Below, piece after piece: positions 1-11,533 of a stretch of DNA of 47,084 nt (position 1 is its first letter; each line of letters begins with the position of its first letter). A model generated the notes under the pieces. It ran no database searches. It was given only the letters and a program-made list of their open reading frames with translations, and was not told where the DNA came from. The DNA is from Ichthyophonus hoferi. Its lineage: Eukaryota > Opisthokonta > Ichthyosporea > Ichthyophonida > Ichthyophonidae. The stretch is from contig NAOQ01000511.1 of NCBI GenBank assembly GCA_002751075.1, forward strand, positions 2,862-49,945. The letters are read 5' to 3'. Made by a program: the position numbers and the translations under genes.

Positions 1-330
1 GTNNNCGTGGTAGCCTCCCTCCTCTTCTCTCTCGTCTCTCTTCTTNTATCTTTTTTTTTTTTTTTCCTTGGACTATTAGCTATGTCTCGCCCAGTGAGGT
101 CCCTTGTTCTAAATATATTTTATTATCAGCATGATGGCACCCTCTAGCAGGATCTTGGTGTGAGCATGTGACTATCATAGCCTTTGCAGTTGGGCCCTCC
201 TTCCCCCTTCCTCCTTCCCACCTTCTCTTTCTTGTTTTTATCTTTCCCTTGTCCTAAGATATTAATGAAAGGAAAGTAGGGACTTTATTTTAGGTCGTAA
301 AAGGCGAGTGCTGATTGGGTGAATGTGTAG

Positions 331-3300
331 GGTTTGTGGGAGTGATTCCAGCTCTAGCCATGCTAGACGAAGATGAAGGAAGGATAGTCCCCACCTTCAT
401 GCAGAACGTCCTGTGGTCTATCTCTGTGGCCCTGTTTGGCATCTTTGTGGCTATCCCTCTCCGTAAGCAGACGGTAAGTTAGAATAGAAGGCCTATTCAA
501 GAAGGGGGGTGGGCGTCCTTTCTTTCTTTTCCTTACCCTTTTTATGTTATCTATTATATCCTACTATATCATATTTCTTCCTGCATAAAACCGTATTTCC
601 AGCTCTCTCTCATCTCTATCCCTACTTATATTTAATCTTGCTATCCATCTTTTATTTCATTGGCTAGTTCTTTAATCGCCCCATGCCACAAGTAGGTTAA
701 ACCTCTCTAATACTATTTATATCCGCCTATCAGATTCTTGTTGAGAAATTGCGGTTTCCCTCTGGAACAGCCACGGCACAGGTTAGTAGTTGGATAGGGG
801 CTGGTCAGAAAGATAAACACTATGAGGGAGAGGGCTAAAATAGGCCTAGGAGAGAAAGAGGGGCATACAGGAGGATAAGGGATGCGATGAGCTGGACAGA
901 GGAGGCGATCGTATGTTAAACCTACCAATTACATGTGTCCTGTGGAGTGGCTTTCAAACATGCTAGGTAACACTTCATCCATGTCATTGGTGCGGTCCAT
1001 GTATGTCACCTGACCCTCCACCTATTATATTGCAGATGATTGAGGTGCTTCATAGTACAGCACATTGTGCACGGGAGAGGGCCAAGATGAGGTCCAGGTG
1101 GAGGATGCTGGGCTGGTCGTTTGCTGCGTCTAGTAGCTATAACTTTATGTCCTTTTTCATTCCTATCCTCAAGAACATGCCTATATTCACCTGGGTAGGT
1201 TTGCCTGCTTTGACCGAGTGGCAGTGGACCTTTAACCCAGGTAGGTAATAGAAAGAGAAGAGGTGAGGCCTAGGGAGGCGATGTGGTAAGGAGATACTAT
1301 ATATGGGCATGGAAAGATACATCCTACTCTATGATAGGTGCAGGTTCTATCTTCCATTATTGTAATATCCGACTCGTTATATATGCTTCATAAGCATATC
1401 GACTGCATATAAGTACATGACGTCATATGAGTCTATTTAAAATACATTATAACTTCATTGTTTCCAATACTAATTTTATTGGCCTGTTAAAGACAAGAGG
1501 CTTAATGCTTCAATGGCATATCATTCATGGACATGGGTTGACTGACATTCTAAATTACTAATTATATATGAGTAATTCATATGGATAAAGCATAATATAT
1601 AATTATATACACGATCCTCATTGACCTGATGTCACACCCGCATTTCACCTTTACCCTCTCCTTTTCTCTCTCCACCAACCAGGTCTGGCCTATGTGGGTC
1701 AAGGAATGATCATGGGAATCAAGCCTGGTCTGTCTGCCCTAGCTGTAAGCCCACACCCTCGTTGTTCTTCCTATGCTGCCTTCTATCTCAAGCCTCTCCC
1801 TCTTCCTCTGTCTCCCTCTCCCTCTCCCTCTCCCTTACCCATTACTTTCTGTATCCTTTCCTCCTGTAGAGCTTTAATCACCGATCTCTATGTTACTGGC
1901 TGATAGTCCCAATTATCATAGTTTATCGTCTTCTTTTTTCCCAATCACGGCTACTTTTCCCCATTGCTAACCAATCATACCTTGACCCACCATCACCGAT
2001 CTAATCAGGCCTTCCTCTCCCCCCTTTCCTTATTCTACTATAACCTGTACTGTATGTAATGTCCCTCTCTCTTCCTCCCCCTATCTCTCCTGTATACATG
2101 CAGGGGTCCCTAACTGGGTGGGCCATACTAGGCCCAATGGCACGTGCTCAAGGTTGGGCTCCAGGGCCCGTCACGGATTGGAAGGATGGTGCCCAAGGGT
2201 AAGAGAACTTTATTTCCTATTGGTCTGTAGATGTGGGGACATGTTTTGTTTGAGTCTATAGTAGCCTAATATAGGTCCTATGAGATACATTACATAGTGA
2301 TTATTATTATTATTGCGTTGTTGCCTACATCCTTGTACTATGCATCTTTAGACTGTACACACTCTCTAGCCAACTATACTTGGGCCCCTTCCCCTCGCCT
2401 CTCCCTCCAGATGGATACTGTGGGTAGCCCTCTCCGTCATGCTGTGCGAGTCCTTAGTATCTCTGATGATTGTGGGCTGGAAGGTTGGCCGTAGTTATTT
2501 CTCCAGCGTTAAGGAAGGGGCTAATATGGTAGGTTGTGAGTGTCTCTGTGTAATCATGCTACATGATAATGTTCATATACATCCTCTTATGGTGGGTTGT
2601 TATTCCCGTCGCTATGGCAACTCCGTACGCCCTCTATTATGTATCAGGGTCTCTCACCCCTGTAAGGTCCTTCCTCTCTTTACTATGGAGTCAAGTGACC
2701 CTTGGGTATAGGGTGTGTGTAGGTATGGTAGGTATTAGGTTGTTTGACTCTATTTCCCTCTTAAACCCCCCTAGCCCCTGTCTTGCTGCCTACTCCCTTG
2801 CTGCCTTATCTACCCACGTGTCTATGTGTTGATCCTTTGTTACACATGCTGACCTACATACATGTATAGTATATCACATCATTATGTCCATCATGCTACC
2901 ATTTTAGTTGTTGGAATATTATTTGAGTATCTGTAAGCACATGTGATTGGATATTTATCCCGTGATCCTCGTAGCTACTGTCCAATAAGATGGCTAGGCT
3001 CCCGACTGTTAATACGCACTGCTAATCATCTACAACGTTAGCATAACTTTAGAACATTTCTCCTGTTATGAAACAAATATGTGCTATATATGATTGTGCT
3101 CCTGTCATACACAGTATAAGAATGGATGACTAATGACCAATTGACTTGCATATTTAGAGCGATCTAGACCCTGCCCCCCTACATGAGAGGGTTCCTGATT
3201 GGTGGTGGATCACGGGTCTCACGGGCTCTGTCTTCTTGTGCATTCTAATTGACGCGCCTCTCTTTCGTATGCCCATCTGGCAGCCGGTATGGCCCCTTCC

Positions 3301-6300
3301 CTCCCACATCCATACATACCTACACACATACATACATACTTACTTACTTACTTACTTACCTATATATATAAATATATTGAGACTCTGATGTGTAGTGTCA
3401 GTGTACTGCATGTTGGGTGTATGTTCAAACTACAATAAGGGTTACATGATTTTTATGTGTTTATGTGCATAGATATTGGTATGTGTGGGTACATATGCTT
3501 GCATACCTGTATATTTGTATGTGTGTGGCTGACTGTATAGTGCTACATTGTAGGCCTTGATGGGGAGGCGTGTAGAGGAAGGGAAGGGTGGGAGAGGGAG
3601 AGGGAGGTGGCCCTATGTACAGGGGAGGTCAGAAGGGTCCTTACCTGATGGCTCTGCAGTTGGTAGGAGTGTTGCTGGGATGTATGGTAAGTCTTATAGC
3701 CGTCAGGGCGCTAGGCGACACTGATCTCAATCCCGTGAGTGGTATTGGTAGGTCACCCTCCCTCTCTGCCTATCTTTCCCATATATACAAGTGCCCTGCC
3801 CTGTGAGTACAGGGGCATCTTTTTGTCTCTTGACATATTCAGTAAACGCTTCCATACAGTCTCTCTTTCTTTCTTACCCCTTCCTCAAAGCTCATTTGGT
3901 TGTCGTTTATGTTCCAGACAGTGGCCTTTAGGTATGGCCTCTAATGCTCTAGGGAAGTCCTGGGCCTTTGTAGTATATCATAATACATTAATTAATTAAT
4001 TAATTAATTACCTTCACTAAGTCAGGCCTAACCGCACCCACCACAGGCAAGTTCTCGCAAGTAATCTTTGGCTTTATGGACCCTACCAATCTAGTGTCCA
4101 ACATGATAGGAGGGGGCATTGCAGAAGCAGGTAAGTGGACCTCTTAGTAGGAGTATTGTGTTTCTTTCCTGTCACAATGCGGCCTCTAGCCTTTAAATTA
4201 ATGGTGTATTCATGTTACCTTCTTACTGATAGCCATAGGAATAAACTCTGCTTCGATAGACTGCGTGTTGGCTGGACCTGTGTATCACTATAGTGGTTTA
4301 TTATGTTTAGTTATTAGTCTGTTTTAACTGTCTACATACCAACCGAGGGGAGATGGTTGACTGCATACATATCCTGAATGAATATTAATTGGACCTCCTA
4401 TAGAGATATGTTATCTTGTTGCTCTACCACTATATATATTCACTAAATCATCTGTTTGTTCTTTGATTTCCTTTCTCCTATTTATCCTTCCATATATTCT
4501 TTCTATCCCCTCCTCTCCCTCTTTCTTATTCCTATCTACATTTCCTCCCACCTCTAGGTGCCCAGCAAAGTGGAGATATTATGCAGGCCCTTAAGACCAA
4601 TCATATTTTGAATGGTTCGCCCAGGGCTCAGTTTGTGGGCCAACTAATTGGCTCGTGTGTATCTGTTTTTGCTGCGGTCTCGGCCTATGAACTATACAAG
4701 GCAAGGCCCTTTGTGCCACAGTGACCTGTTCATTGGATGGGGCCTGCTGTAACATGGTTCAATATCGTTGGTTCCTATGCATGATCTGTATTGTTTTGAG
4801 TATAACCGTGATCCTAGCTATTTATTGGGGGAATATCATTTGTGCTATATGAAGAAGACATCATGCTCATTATTAACTCCTATTGGTAGGAGGGATATAG
4901 ATGACTCATGCTTATTTTCATGCATACTACAAGAGGAAGCCAATTTTGATAATTATTTTTTGTTATCTCTATCCCCACCTACACCTTCCCCTGTTCTTAT
5001 TCTACCCTACCCGTATCCTACCCTACCCCTATCCCACCCTACTTTTACCCTACCCCTATCCTACCCTACTCCTATCCTATCATATACCCACAGACAGCAT
5101 ATCATATCCCTGAAGTATTGGTTCCCCCTGCGTCATCAGTACGTATCTCTTGATCATAATCTATCTATGTGTCTATATATAGATTTCTTGATCACAACCA
5201 ATCTATGTGATCTATATAGATATCTTGTGAGTCCATTCATATCTGTTCTATCTATTGGCACAGTTGTTTGTCTGCCTACTACCATCAAGCTTATGTACTT
5301 TATATGCTACGCCTCAATGAGTTTACATGTCGTATATTGTAATGTCAATGCACCCCATGTAGCCCTTTCCTTCCTTCCTCCTCTCTCGCCTCTTGTTGTG
5401 TCATACTCTGAGTGGAGGAAGGCGTGTGAAAGGGAGCGAACCAGCCAATTGCTGTGTGTCAGTTAAATGAATTTTTTGATGGGCCTTTCACCCTAGGTGG
5501 ATTATAACTGTAATTCTCTCTCCCTGCCTACTGACACTATACAGTAACATCGTATAACCTCTCTACAGTGGCCAACTAGTTAGTGATCCTACTCAATTCC
5601 CTGCAGATATGGCTGGACATGTCACGTCTAATGAGAGATGGAGCCAGCGGATTGGCCCCCAATGTGTTGTATTTTGTGGGAGGGTTCGGCCTGCTGGCGA
5701 GTCTGATTCCAGTGTGCCATGAACTCTGGCCTGCTACCGAGTCCTACCTGCCCTCTGCCACGGCCTTTGCAGTGGGGATGTATGCTAGGCCCTCCCCTCT
5801 TCTTTCTCTCTGTCTCAGTGGTTTTCATCATGTCCATCTGTTTGCTCTCAGTTTTCTATTTTTATTTATTACATTCTACCCTATTTCTTTTCTGATTCCT
5901 TCTCTAAGAGGTCATGTTCCTCTCCTCTCTACCCCACTGTTTCTTTTTGTTTGTTATTACTCACCGCTTTAAGTCTTAGTAAACATTAGCCAATTGAGTA
6001 TGTCCAACAGTATTTTATGAACTTCCTTCTTTGTACACCTGAAGCATGACATGTGAGAGGCTTGGAAGTGGGCCCTTTAACCTGTATAGATACCTACATT
6101 TATATGCAATACATATATATATAGAGAGAAAGAGAGAGAAGTCCACCCATAGGTATACACACACACAAACACATGTACACGTGTAGACCAATGAAACTAA
6201 ACAGCCTGCCTATTAGATAATATATCACCTGAGCGATTCTAGATTGATAATCAACTCCCCAGCTATCAGTTGATAGCAAAATGAATGGATACTATAGGTT

Positions 6301-7561
6301 GGGAGCGATGGCGGGTAATGCGTGGGTGCGCTGCTTGAGGGTACACGTGGGGGAGGACGTCATTAATCACTGAGTCCTCCCAACTCTCTTATGTTAGTTA
6401 GATTGATTATTATTTGTTGCTAGTTTATTATGAATTTTGTTGGTGTAGTCCTAACCAATGACGGCTGTCTCCTACATAATTGTGAGACTATAGTATTCCC
6501 ACCCCTAACGCTTGAGTTTCTATAATGACCAATCATAGGCGTACTTAGCACTAAAGTGCCAGAATAATGACCCAGTCATTATTAGATGTTCAAGTGATTC
6601 TATTTCCTTTATACCAATACCCTACCGCCTAGGTCACATGGTTAGCCTATGCGTGATCTGACATAGGGGGGGTCTAGATATATCCAGCCTTATTGGGTAT
6701 TGCCTAGAGTGATTGGTGCCCTTATAACTTGTTTTGTTGATTGGAAGACTGCCCACGACCTGAAAGCCAATGAGGACACCCCATCTGAGTATGCGTCTGA
6801 GTATGAGTAGGTTCCATCTGTCTATATCACTCTATCCTCTTATATGATTGGAGTAAAGGTTGTGTTTGCATAAACCTAGCCCATAATAGGAAAAAGTATA
6901 TTATAAACCAATGGGGTAGCTTGGAGGAAAAGAGGAGACTAGATATAGGGAGCAACCATTGGATAGATTAAAAACTACATGTACCCCCCTTTACCAAATC
7001 ATACCCTACCTACTATATGTTTTTGTTATTTTCTTATTTCTCTGCCCACCTGTCCACTCATTTGATCACTTACTTATTTGCTCCCTCTCCTTCACTCATA
7101 CATATGTTTATACATATGCACACGCGTACATATATACATAGATACTTAGATATGCCATTACCTACAATTACACTAAAGCATTAATATCTGTTCCCTTACA
7201 CTGTTCCCATTTAGGTTCACGCTGGAATCTGTATATCCACCACATACATCCATATATACTGTCTTACTTACTATCACACCTACTTACTTATTTACTTATT
7301 TACAGCGATGAAGCAACTACGCCTTTGCTGCAACACACACCTACGGCCTCGGAGATAGACGCGGACGAGGATGGAGAAGCACGCCTCAAACAGGAGGAAG
7401 AGAATTCGGGGATGTCTACGTCTCTAATCATTGTAGCCTCTGGGCTGGTCCTGGGCGATGGAATCATGTCCATCCTTACTACTGCCCTTAAGACAGCCCA
7501 TGTAAATCCGTGGACCTGCTTTGGATGCCCGCCAGGATTTTGTGGTGAACCGTGCCCGTAA
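331..7561 (+). CDS. OPT-family oligopeptide / metal-chelate transporter, 5' partial
   Basis: Polytopic membrane transporter of the OPT superfamily; members import small peptides or metal-chelates with protons. Fourteen exons join in frame: 331-471, 734-781, 1036-1240, 1683-1744, 2104-2198, 2411-2528, 3158-3286, 3660-3747, 4047-4130, 4558-4700, 5094-5138, 5607-5779, 6678-6806, 7306-7561, giving 571 residues and a TAA stop. Family signatures seen are PLRKQ...EKLRFPSGTATAQ, YVGQGMIMGIKPGLSALA, GDTDLNPVSGIGK and a late IIVASGLVLGDGIMSIL segment. The N-terminus lies left of the window; OPT proteins are usually about 650-750 residues. One intron (4701-5093) is GC-AG (AAG/GCAAGG). The C-terminus is Cys-rich (CFGCPPGFCGEPCP), which I do not recall as a family hallmark. 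The last loop before the final helix is acidic. The substrate cannot be told; the YSL-like sub-branch is an inference from the LRKQ/EKLxFPSGTATA region. Confidence 0.93.
1805..1834 (+). repeat. CTCCCT microsatellite in OPT intron
   Basis: A run of CTCCCT units (TCTCCCTCTCCCTCTCCC) forms a pyrimidine-only tract inside the intron between exons 1683-1744 and 2104-2198. Confidence 0.8.
3311..3360 (+). repeat. CATA/CTTA tetranucleotide repeat in OPT intron
   Basis: CATA units pass directly into about eight CTTA units and are followed by a short TA run. The repeat lies wholly in the intron after exon 3158-3286. Confidence 0.85.
3987..4010 (+). repeat. ATTA tetranucleotide repeat before an OPT splice acceptor
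   Basis: Six tandem ATTA units end about 36 bases before the acceptor used for exon 4047-4130 and about 15 bases before an upstream alternative AG. Confidence 0.8.
4998..5085 (+). repeat. CCTACCCCTAT pyrimidine-rich tandem repeat in GC-AG intron
   Basis: Imperfect copies of TATCCTACCCTACCCC fill the last 90 bases of intron 4701-5093 and end just before the ACAG acceptor. It is an extended polypyrimidine tract in the only GC-AG intron found in the window. Confidence 0.75.
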
Positions 7562-7592
7562 TGGAAATACTATTGGTAATACGCAGTAAAGT

Positions 7593-7598
7593 AATAAA
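7593..7598 (+). promoter_or_regulatory. AATAAA poly(A) signal of the OPT gene
   Basis: A canonical AATAAA lies 32 bases after the OPT stop codon, a usual place for a eukaryotic cleavage/polyadenylation signal. No transcript evidence is available. Confidence 0.5.
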
Positions 7599-10500
7599 CT
7601 TCTATATTCCAGTAGATTGGTTCTGAAAGGTGCCCTAAACATGGACATAATTATTTAAAATAATATAATTATTCCTCCTTTAATATTGGATACCACACTC
7701 GTTCTTATAGGATCACCATATTATTTGCATTACGATTGAAAACACGAAGAGGGCTTGGTTAGATGATCCGCTTGTCTTAACTACCTGTATCATTATTAGA
7801 CAATGCCAATATGCCATATAGTTTATTTGATTGGAGTTTGAAATGTTTACATGGCTTAATCAGCTTACATGCGAAATGATGTGACAACAAGGTAGGTATA
7901 CATGATTAATTTAATCACAATTATTATATCTGGCTCAAAAGTAGAGGGAAATTCAGATGATTCAAATTTAGATCTAACATTAGTTATGATTACATAGGCT
8001 ATTGCCACTAGGTTTGAAGGAATCGATAAAATAGAGTATTGAAGGTATTGAAAGCTATGTTTCAAATGATCCACAGTAAAGTTCTCAGACAAATCAATAA
8101 ATATGTTTTTGATATGAACAGTAGTAATTCAATATATATATATATGCCATTCAGGCAGATGAAAAAAGAATCACAGTACTGAATCTCAGTATATTAAATA
8201 AAGCCAGAATAGAGGGCTAGATAATTAAGATGATTGATCATTAAAAATAGAGGCTATGGGCAGTTTAGAAGAAATATTAGTTATAATGGAAAACGATAAT
8301 GGGAAAATGTTGAGATTGAAACTGTTTCCTTTTTTATTCCTTAAACATAATATATTAATATGTTTGGAATTATATATAGCCACAATTTGTAGTACATAAA
8401 ATATTGTAAATTTTAGTAAGAACGCAATCGTCAGAATCTTACAACTCTGTTTGCAGTAATTGGTGAAAAATAGAGTTATAAATAAACCATGCTGTATACT
8501 GAAGAGTATTTACAATACAAGATCATTTGTATTTTAGGCAAATATGCTGTAATTTTATAATTGTTTTATCATAGTAATACAACTTGTTCATGTAAAAACG
8601 CATTAGTGTGTATACATATACAATTTTGATAGTGATCAAGGAATTTCTTATATTTGGGGAAACGATCCATCAATCATTTTCATGAGTAGCCCAGTAAACT
8701 TCTAACTTGTTAAAACAGGAATATTTGGCTAATTTGGGTATTTCTTCACATAGTTGTAAACATATAATATTGTTAACAATTATTATTGCATATATAACTT
8801 GGAAAATTAGTTAGTGCAATCTATTGGTGCTCAACGGCAATCTAATATGATCTATCAAAACTGAACCAGTTAATGGTACAGATTCTGCAACTATAAAATA
8901 AGCCATTTCAGATCATATGTTTTAGTCATCCTAACTAAGACAAGTCCTGCAGACTTATTTAATTATAAAAAAATATGTTTTAGCGTATCTGTACTCCGTG
9001 TACGCAAAGGTACATGTTACCTCCTTAATGTGAGATTCTCTCTCCTTCTAAATGAATATATGTCACAGGAACGCTCCTGTTTCTACTTATTATTCCCAAT
9101 AAAAGCTTTAATTGATCAGCAAATATACTCAAATACAATTACACTACCAGATATACTGATGTCTTAGTTATGCACGAGTGAGCGAATCTTACCAATACTT
9201 TCTGGATATAATATTTTCAAAGCTGATAGTTGATTTCTCGTCCTCACAACCAATCAGGTCATAATCTCATGAATTACTGAAATTCTATGACAAGATATTA
9301 AATGAGTTACCAATTACATTACTTAAGTATTCTTGTCCCAAACATTCAGATAGTTCTTTGTGGAAAATCTCACTGATGTAAATTCACAGACCTAATTATT
9401 TTTGGACTACCTAAGTGCGGTGGTGGCAAATCAACTCAAGGTTTAGGCAGTGAACGCCCAGTAAAATGGAATACTAGAAATTTATTTAAAATATACCAAT
9501 ATGCAGATAACAATGTTAAACCTCCAAGATAGACGCATACTTCCATGAGAACGTAGCAAAGATCATTAAGTACAGCAACAGAGTTCGCTAATGCCAAAGC
9601 AACCAAAAGCATTGAACTTTATGAGTATCTGTAAGTACTATTATGGTAATGTAATGCAAGAAGTCAAGGGCAAGAGACCTTGCAAGCATACACGTAAAAA
9701 TATCTAAACTGGGTTGCCAGAAAATGAGCTGGATTCGTCTTCAGTACAAATTAATAGAAATGGAAAATTGTTATTAAGCTAAGAAACTAAAAGTAGAGGT
9801 ATGATTTCAAGAAAAAAGGAACTTCAAAAAGCAAAGCGAGACACTATTCAAACTTTAAACTTCGTTAATTTGGGTAACTGATCGCTGCACTCATTGGATA
9901 CCAAGGCAGCCCTCAATTGATTTGCAAGTTGGGCACGTTAATTGGATACCCTTAATCCATAAAGAAACAAGTCGGAGTCTTTCTTTAGTGTTGGCGTCTA
10001 CGAGAGCTTGAGTCCTATATACCGCAAGATATAGTAGGAAAGAGAGGCACCGGGAGCAATATATGTGCAATACAAGAGATATGGGTTGCTTAAATTCCTT
10101 TATTAATTAAGTAGGTATTTTTGTTCTTAGGGTTTGTATTGCTTCAGGTTCTTGTCCTTATACAGATCTTGTTTACTTTTTTGTTTTAGACACACATGAG
10201 AAACCAATCAGAGGCCTGGGTTCTAGTCAAATAAATTACGCTCTCATGATTATAATTAAACCAATCACCGATAGTCTAAAGCTTAAAAGCTACTAGTTTC
10301 TATCGGCCAATTGAAATATTTATATGGCAATGTGATTGCCTAATTACAAGACGATTCGAGCCTAATTTGATACACCAATAATATTACATATTTATTTAAT
10401 TGTTATTTTATGATTGCATTAACGAATTGGTTTGTTAGAAGGTCGGTTTAGCGCTCTATTCAATTGTTTCTTATATCATGTGAAAATGTTTTTTTTTATA

Positions 10501-11533
10501 TCTATATAGTATCCTTTTATTTTATTTTCTATTGCATTAATCTATCCTACGTAGCAAATTTAATGATCAATTTCTGTAAATAAATATTGGGTGACATTGG
10601 TGTATTATAGATTCAACTATAATGACTGAAATTATCCCGTCTTACTAAGTTTGGTAAAATTCCAAAAACAAATGGATGTTGTTGTTGCAACACGTCTTCA
10701 GTCTTTTAGGTATACCAATATAATGCTGCGGGTTATACGACTTTGTGGTTACTAGTTACCTCCTCTCATATTGAAGATTATTTGATGTTTTTGATGTTAA
10801 TTGAACAGATGCGTATTAAACCTAACGTAAAGAATCTTTTTTTTTCTTTTTCTTTTTTTTCCTTCTAGATAGATATTTGCTTTTATGTAGTAATTTATTG
10901 CATTGCATAGTAATAAACAGTTCCAATGTTGCTTGCAGTCGACCAATCTAGGCACCCTAGACTCAATTTAAAGTCAATTTTCAGTGGTGGTTGTTTTTCG
11001 GAGGGTAAAATTGCTTATCATGGCACCACACATTTTTGCATAGTATAGGAAACAAATGGTACGCCCCAGACCAACAGGAAATGAACGATCTAATAATATA
11101 ACAATAACTCAATTATATTATACCTTACGTTATGCCAAGTCATAATCCTAAACTGCAAAATATCTGTGCGAGCTTTCTAAAATGAGCCGTGAAATTTACA
11201 TGAAAATAACCCCAAGATAGATTCATAGGGAGAGAGAATAAAAGGTCCCCCCTCTCCCCTATTAATTATATATCCGTCTTGCATTTCACTGGCTTTCAAG
11301 TCATACAAGGGGCGGATAATATTGACTGTCAGTTGGAATAAGGTAGTTATGGGTGATAAGAATAGCACAGGCCCCCACAAAGACCACCATAGAGTAGGGT
11401 TAGGGCTATAGTAAGCCACTATTTTTTTAGAGCTTTGTTTCTTTTTTACGTACTTTGTTCTCTTTTTCTTTATCTGTAGCGTATTATTCTTCTCTATCTG
11501 ACCTATTTGTCTATCCGCCTTATTAGTAGCAAA
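7599..11533. other. AT-rich gene-free spacer between OPT and phosphotransferase genes
   Basis: About 3.9 kb of AT-rich DNA with no convincing exon on either strand. It contains short TA runs (near 8128-8146), T-rich stretches near 10490 and 10840, and scattered CCAAT/ATTGG pentamers. I see no recognisable transposon domain, tRNA or conserved coding pattern. The promoter of the downstream phosphotransferase is expected at the right end but no clear core element stands out. Confidence 0.7.

Noticed and set aside
4768-5466. Plus-strand frame of 232 codons
   Set aside because: It covers an OPT intron, the 45-base exon in another context and the pyrimidine repeat; residues follow the repeat and no domain is present.
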